64,000 nucleotides of DNA from Hymenobacter cellulosivorans (GTDB lineage: Bacteria; Bacteroidota; Bacteroidia; Cytophagales; Hymenobacteraceae), in assembly GCF_022919135.1 (NCBI RefSeq), contig NZ_CP095049.1:248001-312000 (forward strand), given 5' to 3'. Positions within the stretch are counted from its first letter, which is position 1; the number at the start of each line of letters is the position of its first letter. Under the pieces are notes generated by a model. That model had not been told where the DNA came from, ran no database searches, and saw only the letters and a list, made by a program, of their open reading frames with translations. Of the stretch, positions 59,654 through 64,000 are shown piece by piece. Both the position numbers and the translations under genes were made by a program.

Positions 59654-62107
59654 TTAGTTGCCGCTACTGCCGGAGCTGGTAGCGCCGGGCCGCAGGTTGG
59701 CTTCAAACAGCTTCAGGATACGCTTGTACTCGTCGGTCCAGGAGGCAGGCTCCACGAAGCCATGGTCTTCGACGGGGTAGACGGCCAGCTCCCAGTTTTC
59801 CTTGTGCAGCTCAATCAGGCGCTGACTCAGGCGCACGATGTCCTGGAAGTGCACATTGGTATCGACCATGCCGTGGCACATGAGCAGGGCCCCTTTCAGG
59901 CCATCGGCGTAGTAGATGGGCGACGAGCGGGCGTAGGCAATACTGTCGTTGTAGGGCGAGTTGAGGATGTTGTCGGTGTAGCCGTGGTTGTAGTGGGCCC
60001 AGTCGGTTACGGAGCGCAGGGCAGCGCCGGCCTTGAACACGTCGGGCTGGGTAAACATGGCCATCAGCGTGATAAAGCCGCCGTAGGAGCCGCCGTAGAT
60101 GCCAATACGCTGGGGACTCACGCCATACTTCTCGGCCAAGAGCTTGGCCCCGTCCACCTGGTCGGTGAGGTCTTTGTCGCCCATGTAGCGGTAGATGCCC
60201 GTACGCACGTTGCGGCCGTAGCCGGCCGAGCCGCGGTAGTCAATGTCGAGTACCGTATAGCCTTTGTCTACCAGCAGGTTGTGGAACATGTACTCGCGCG
60301 AGTACTGACTCCACCACTTGTGGGCGTTCTGCAAGTAGCCGGCGCCGTGCACAAAGATGACGGCCGGGCCCTGGGCTTCGGCCTTGGCGGGCCGGTAGAG
60401 GCGGGCGTATACGTCGGCCCCGTCACGGGCTTTGATGGTAATGACTTCCGGGTCGCGCCAGGGGTAGCTCTTGAACTCCTCGGTCAGGGAATTGGTGACT
60501 TGCCGGGCCTTAGCGCCGGGCTTGTTGTCCATGACGTACAGCTCCCAGGGCTTGTTGGTGTAGCTGTAGCGCACGGCCAGGGTTTTCTCATCCGGCGACA
60601 GGGTTACTTCGCTGGCCCCCGGCATCGAGGTAATCTGGGTCATGGGGCCACCGTCGGCGGGCATGCGGTAGAAGTGCTGCTCGCCGGGGTGGGTTTTGTT
60701 GGCCGTCAGGTACCAGAGCTTTTTGTCGCGGCTGAGCTGGGCTTTCTGTACCTCGAAGTTGCCACTGGTCAGGGCTTTCTTCTGGCCGTTGGTCACGTCC
60801 ACGGTATAGAGGTGGGAATAACCGGTTTCTTCGCTCTGAAACCAGACGCGCTTATTGTCGGGCATCCAGCCCACGTTGCCGGGGCCGTAGCCGATGCCGG
60901 GGCCGTTGATCCAGGCTTCGTCGCGCTGCCGGTCGAGTAGGCTGATTTTCTGGGTAGCCGGGTCTAGGCCGACAATCCAACGGTCCTTGTTGTCGCTGGA
61001 GCGGATGACCAGGAAGGCATGCTGCCCGTTTTCCGACCAAAATGGGCCGTAGGGCTCTACCCGGCGCAGCTCGGTGCCAGGCTTGTCCTTTTTGGGCGCA
61101 CCGGCCTTGTCGGCGTCGGCGGCGGGAGCTTTGGCGGGCAGGGCGTATTCCTTGCGGTAGGCGGGCTGTTCATCGAGGCCCTTGAGCTCTTTGTAGCCGA
61201 GGACAAACGTGGTGTCACGCCCGATGTCGTAGATACCCAGCTCGGCCGTGGCCTGGGGCGCACCCACCTTGGTACGGGTCGGGATGTCCTCGGTGAAGCC
61301 CGAGGCCGTGACGAAGTTCGGCACTACGGCTACTTTCTCGGCGGCCGGCTCCTGGACCAGGCGGTAGGTTACGAAGCGGCCGTCGGGCGAGAGCTGCAGG
61401 CTTTGCACGGTTTGCTGCCCCAGCCAGATGGCCTTGGGGTTGAGGCGGGCCGTGGCCTTTTGCAGGCGCTGCCGGGCTTTCTGGTCCTGGTCGCGCTGCT
61501 TGATGATGTCGAACAGAGCCAGCTGCTGGGCCCGCAGAAACTTCTCGGCCTTGTCGGTGGGCTGGCCGCCAGCGGGGCGGCTGCCGCGGCGGAAGTCGGT
61601 GCGCTGCACGGTTTCGCCCGTGGCCGGGTCCCAGGTAAAGAGGTTGCCGCCGCGGGTGTAGCTAATCAGCTTGCCCTGCAAGGCAAAGCCCGCGTCGGAT
61701 TCGCGCTCCGTCGTGCGGGTGACGCGGCGGGCCTTGCCGGACTTGAGGTCCAGCAGGAAAATGTCGCCGTCCTTCTCGTACACTTTGCGGGCGTACTTCT
61801 GGTCGTAGTCGCCGTTGGTGGTCGGCAAAGTACGTTGCTCGGCCAGGCTGACTTTGCGGATGGCCCCGCCGCTGGCCGAAGTGGAGTACAGCGAGTCGCG
61901 CCGGGCTTTTTCGGGGTTCCAGCTGAAGTAGATACGCTTGCCATCCTCGCTCCAGCCGATGTTGGAGGGTGCGCTGCCGATCCACTGGGCCGGGTCACGC
62001 ATGATTTTTTCAACGGTCAGGGAGGTCAGCGGGGTGGCGGGCGGCGCTTGGGCCAGCACGGTGGCCGGCAACCACGCCAGCACGGACAACAGAGTAGAGG
62101 AACGCAT
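59654..62107 (-). CDS. S9-family prolyl oligopeptidase / DPP4-like peptidase
   Basis: An 817-residue exported peptidase starting MRSSTLLSVLAWLPATVLAQ (signal peptide). The N-terminal part is the DPP4 propeller (APSNIGWSEDGKRIYFSWNP; SLQLSPDGRFVTYRLV; NVGWMPDNKRVWFQSEETGY). The C-terminal alpha/beta-hydrolase has GGSYGG with nucleophile S674, GMVDTNVHF (D749) and VEDHGF (H782). It removes dipeptides or cleaves after proline in the periplasm or outside. A Pro/Ala/Lys-rich insert (APAADADKAGAPKKDKPGTE) interrupts the propeller. It stands alone with a terminator. Confidence 0.93.
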   Translation of the reverse strand: MRSSTLLSVLAWLPATVLAQAPPATPLTSLTVEKIMRDPAQWIGSAPSNIGWSEDGKRIYFSWNPEKARRDSLYSTSASGGAIRKVSLAEQRTLPTTNGDYDQKYARKVYEKDGDIFLLDLKSGKARRVTRTTERESDAGFALQGKLISYTRGGNLFTWDPATGETVQRTDFRRGSRPAGGQPTDKAEKFLRAQQLALFDIIKQRDQDQKARQRLQKATARLNPKAIWLGQQTVQSLQLSPDGRFVTYRLVQEPAAEKVAVVPNFVTASGFTEDIPTRTKVGAPQATAELGIYDIGRDTTFVLGYKELKGLDEQPAYRKEYALPAKAPAADADKAGAPKKDKPGTELRRVEPYGPFWSENGQHAFLVIRSSDNKDRWIVGLDPATQKISLLDRQRDEAWINGPGIGYGPGNVGWMPDNKRVWFQSEETGYSHLYTVDVTNGQKKALTSGNFEVQKAQLSRDKKLWYLTANKTHPGEQHFYRMPADGGPMTQITSMPGASEVTLSPDEKTLAVRYSYTNKPWELYVMDNKPGAKARQVTNSLTEEFKSYPWRDPEVITIKARDGADVYARLYRPAKAEAQGPAVIFVHGAGYLQNAHKWWSQYSREYMFHNLLVDKGYTVLDIDYRGSAGYGRNVRTGIYRYMGDKDLTDQVDGAKLLAEKYGVSPQRIGIYGGSYGGFITLMAMFTQPDVFKAGAALRSVTDWAHYNHGYTDNILNSPYNDSIAYARSSPIYYADGLKGALLMCHGMVDTNVHFQDIVRLSQRLIELHKENWELAVYPVEDHGFVEPASWTDEYKRILKLFEANLRPGATSSGSSGN

Positions 62108-62230
62108 AGGCAACGGGGAAAGGACCTGAAGGATGGCCCGCAAAATACGCAAGCCTCCGGCAAGGACACTACCGCGCCAACGGATGTTGCAACCCAACTT
62201 CCCCAGCCCCGACGAATTTGCCCCGGACTC

Positions 62231-62881
62231 TTACAGCCCGCCCTTCTCCCACTGCCGCAGCTCGGCCTGCAGATTGCGGCGGGCGGCGGCATCGAGCTTG
62301 TCCCGGAACAGCGGGGTTTGGAACAGAACAGGAGCCCCGAGCAGCTTTTCCAGCACCTGCTTGCGGCCCCGACGGTAAAGAATGTCGGGCACGAGGCGGT
62401 ACTCCTGCCGCACCTGGCGGGCGTACTGCCAGTAGTCGGCCTCAGCGGCCCCCAGGATCTGCAGGTCGGCGTCGAGGAAGAGGTGTAGGTCGGTGTCGGC
62501 GGCGGGCTGGGGCTGGGTGTGGTCCTTGGTGCGCTCAATCAGGAAGCTCACCCGCTGCCGCCGCTCGATGGGCAGCGTCGTTTTGGCCAGAAACTCCTGA
62601 GCCAGGACCGCGCTGCGGGCCTCGTTGTCGTCGCGCATGGGGCTATACACCACATCGTGAAACCAGATGGCGAGCTGCACCACTTCCGGGTCGTGGAGCA
62701 GGGCTTTGTGCTGCTCGGCGGTTTCGAGCAGCTTACGGATGTGGGTCAGGGAATGGTAGTGCCGGCCGGAGGCTTCGTAGGCCGTGGCGAGCTGGCGGTA
62801 GGTGGCGTCACGTAAGGCTTCGGGCAAGCCCAGCCGGGTGGCCAGCTGGCCCCAGCGGGCTTCGAGAGTAGTGGGTATCAT
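62231..62881 (-). CDS. HD-domain predicted metal-dependent phosphohydrolase
   Basis: A 216-residue protein. The HD-type metal site is visible in YHSLTHIRKLLETAEQHKAL and AIWFHDVVYSPMRDDNEARS (H-HD). The last ligand D is expected in HLFLDADLQILGA. Proteins of this group (predicted HD superfamily hydrolases of about 210 residues) are widespread but mostly uncharacterised; a nucleotide or similar phosphate ester is a possible substrate. It starts MIPTTLEARWGQLATRLGLP, usual for the group. Confidence 0.85.
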   Translation of the reverse strand: MIPTTLEARWGQLATRLGLPEALRDATYRQLATAYEASGRHYHSLTHIRKLLETAEQHKALLHDPEVVQLAIWFHDVVYSPMRDDNEARSAVLAQEFLAKTTLPIERRQRVSFLIERTKDHTQPQPAADTDLHLFLDADLQILGAAEADYWQYARQVRQEYRLVPDILYRRGRKQVLEKLLGAPVLFQTPLFRDKLDAAARRNLQAELRQWEKGGL

Positions 62882-63092
62882 ATACGGGGGTAAGAATAGT
62901 AGCTACTACGTACGAACAGGATGGGGAAAGCGGGGCACATAGAAGAAGATGGCAAAATTGTACTTTCCCAGCAGGCGCTTCGGGGAAGGTGGCGGGGAGA
63001 TGGCGGGGAGGTCCAGGGTAGCCGGCGGGGCAGCGCAAAATGGAATTGGACCTTACCCAGATGGCCGGCCTGGCAGCGTGGAGCCGGCGCGG
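62882..63092. other. Intergenic, G-rich stretch
   Basis: No gene seen. Three GGGG runs at 62982-62985, 62994-62997 and 63005-63008 with further GG steps (GGTGGC, GATGGC) might fold as a G-quadruplex on the plus strand, upstream of the HD gene. Confidence 0.35.
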
Positions 63093-63557
63093 CTAGTTGG
63101 CCGTGGGGGCGCCGTAGGGGTTAGGCAGCCGGATTTCCAGAAACCGCTCGGGCGTGGGCAGAGGCTCGAAGCCGAACTGGGTGTACAGCCCGTGGGCATC
63201 GAGGGTAGCCAGCATCTTGCGGCGCAGGCCCTGCAGCTCGGGGTGGGCCCAGACGCAGCTCATGAGCCACTTCGACAAGCCTTGCCCCCGAAACTCGGGC
63301 AGCACGAATACGTCGCAGAGCCAGGCAAAGGTGGCGTAATCGGTGACGACGCGGGCAAAGCCGGCCAGGCGGCCGTCGGGGGCGTAGAGGCCAAAATTCA
63401 GGGAGTGGGCAATGGCCCGCTCTACCGTAGCCCGCGGAATATTCTGGGCCCAGTAAGAGTCGTGGGCCAGGTAGTGGTGAATAGCGGCCACGTCGAGTTG
63501 GGCAGGGTCGGTGCTGATGCGGAACTGGTGCGGGTGGGTGTGTTCGACGAAAGGCAT
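63093..63557 (-). CDS. GNAT-family N-acetyltransferase
   Basis: A 154-residue acetyltransferase. The acetyl-CoA motif is CDVFVLPEFRGQGLSKWLMS (RGQGLSKWL). Other parts (TYWAQNIPRATVERAIAHSL-like SYWAQNIPRATVERAIAHSL; FARVVTDYATFAWLCDVFVL; GFEPLPTPERFLEIRLPNPY) match the small group of GNAT proteins that begin with an HxYL-type helix (IHHYLAHDSYWAQ). The substrate is unknown. A -7 element lies 62 bases upstream. Confidence 0.9.
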   Translation of the reverse strand: MPFVEHTHPHQFRISTDPAQLDVAAIHHYLAHDSYWAQNIPRATVERAIAHSLNFGLYAPDGRLAGFARVVTDYATFAWLCDVFVLPEFRGQGLSKWLMSCVWAHPELQGLRRKMLATLDAHGLYTQFGFEPLPTPERFLEIRLPNPYGAPTAN

Positions 63558-63618
63558 ACGCGGCGCGAAAAAGAAGTTCAGGAAAGAGGCCGGCCAAACC
63601 CTGGCTCTGGCCTACCTA

Positions 63619-63626
63619 CAAAGCTA
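63619..63626 (-). promoter_or_regulatory. -7 element of the GNAT gene (TAGCTTTG on minus strand)
   Basis: Plus strand CAAAGCTA, 62 bases before the GNAT start; an exact TAnnTTTG match. Confidence 0.45.
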
Positions 63627-63718
63627 CCGGCCCCGAATTCTCAAGCAAGCTAATCCATTGCGGCTTCTCTCTCGTTAAGACCTATTAAGGTTATTCTTTC
63701 ACCCTCAACTGGTTGTCT

Positions 63719-64000
63719 ATGAAACGTTTTGTCTACTGTATTGCTACTGCCGCGCTGTTACTAGGTTCTGCCGCCGCGCGGGCCCAAACGACCACCTTTA
63801 CCGTGGGCGGCACCACCGTTTCCGTTTCGCCCCTGGCTTCTAACCTGAGCGTACCATGGGAATTGGTGTGGGGTCCCGACAACTTTATCTGGATGACGGA
63901 GCGCAACGGGCGCATCAGCCGGGTAAACCCTGATACGGGGGAGGTACTGCCCCTGCTCACCGTGCCCGACGTGGCCCAAACCGGGGAAAGCGGGCTGCTG
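63719..64000 (+). CDS. PQQ-dependent sugar dehydrogenase-like protein, N-terminal part
   Basis: The gene runs past the window end; 94 codons are visible. A signal peptide MKRFVYCIATAALLLGSAAA with cut after RAQ is followed by the first propeller strands of the glucose/sorbosone dehydrogenase family (LASNLSVPWELVWGPDNFIW, MTERNGRISRVNPDTG). PWELVWGPD and ERxGRISRV are the family start. It is a secreted propeller enzyme; substrate and PQQ use cannot be judged from this part. A second member lies at 42142. Confidence 0.85.
   Translation, partial: MKRFVYCIATAALLLGSAAARAQTTTFTVGGTTVSVSPLASNLSVPWELVWGPDNFIWMTERNGRISRVNPDTGEVLPLLTVPDVAQTGESGLL

Noticed and set aside
59636..60940. 434-residue plus-strand frame
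   Set aside because: Antisense to the same peptidase; no motifs.
61019..62488. 489-residue plus-strand open frame opposite the S9 peptidase
   Set aside because: Antisense shadow; low-complexity G/L/V-rich translation, while the minus strand has a full peptidase with catalytic triad.
1..64000. CRISPR arrays, rRNA genes or complete insertion sequences
   Set aside because: No regularly spaced direct repeats, no rRNA-like stretches and no transposase frames were found.

Overview
The window looks like a GC-rich chromosome segment of a Bacteroidota bacterium, most likely Hymenobacter or a close Cytophagales relative. This is inferred from several signs: promoters of the TAnnTTTG type (for example upstream of rpsU and metK), no clear Shine-Dalgarno sequences, many SPII lipoproteins, TonB-dependent receptors with N-terminal carboxypeptidase-regulatory domains, an ECF sigma factor paired with a membrane anti-sigma-like barrel protein, and a BLUF photoreceptor. 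No database search was run; all family names come from motifs and recognisable sequence.

Layout. 1-2449: end of a TonB receptor and a YncE/DUF5074-type propeller lipoprotein, which together resemble the BtuB-BtuG vitamin B12 pair. 2547-9074: a small lipoprotein, a metal-domain AraC regulator, a B12-type radical SAM protein carrying an in-frame palindromic insertion, a hydrolase-like lipoprotein without its nucleophile motif, a GNAT enzyme and an NAD(P)-binding protein. 9273-15785: a tRNA-Gly followed by an AT-rich island flanked by a 36-bp imperfect direct repeat (31/36 identical). The island holds a double-domain DNA methyltransferase under a 46-bp perfect palindrome that overlaps its promoter, a convergent candidate restriction endonuclease, and remnants of a mobile element including a 5'-truncated DUF6371-type gene. 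15786-23406: a BLUF photoreceptor, a decayed histidine-kinase start, and a family-poor cluster of lipoproteins, an SMI1/KNR4 protein and a WGR-propeller protein. 23617-27342: a qorB/HxlR divergent pair with a visible operator, then two divergent LacI regulators.

27443-34666: a cupin, inorganic pyrophosphatase, uvrB, an ECF sigma/anti-sigma-like pair and wrbA. 35114-40443: two tandem TonB-family outer-membrane receptors. 40497-46085: aroE, a DedA protein, a sorbosone-dehydrogenase-like lipoprotein, phosphosulfolactate synthase and a TPR protein. 46168-51499: an epimerase, then a PHP-type phosphatase, a Wzc-type tyrosine kinase with a (YG)8 tail and a Wza-type export lipoprotein, forming a capsule/exopolysaccharide export operon on the minus strand. 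51733-55890: acyl-CoA dehydrogenase, rpsU, xerC, hpf and metK. 56092-64000: a GH1-like protein, a DUF2975/HTH pair, a membrane protein, an S9 peptidase, an HD protein, a GNAT enzyme and the start of a PQQ-type sugar dehydrogenase.

The most noteworthy parts are the restriction-modification island with its palindromic promoter and the palindromic repeat inserted in frame inside the radical SAM gene.
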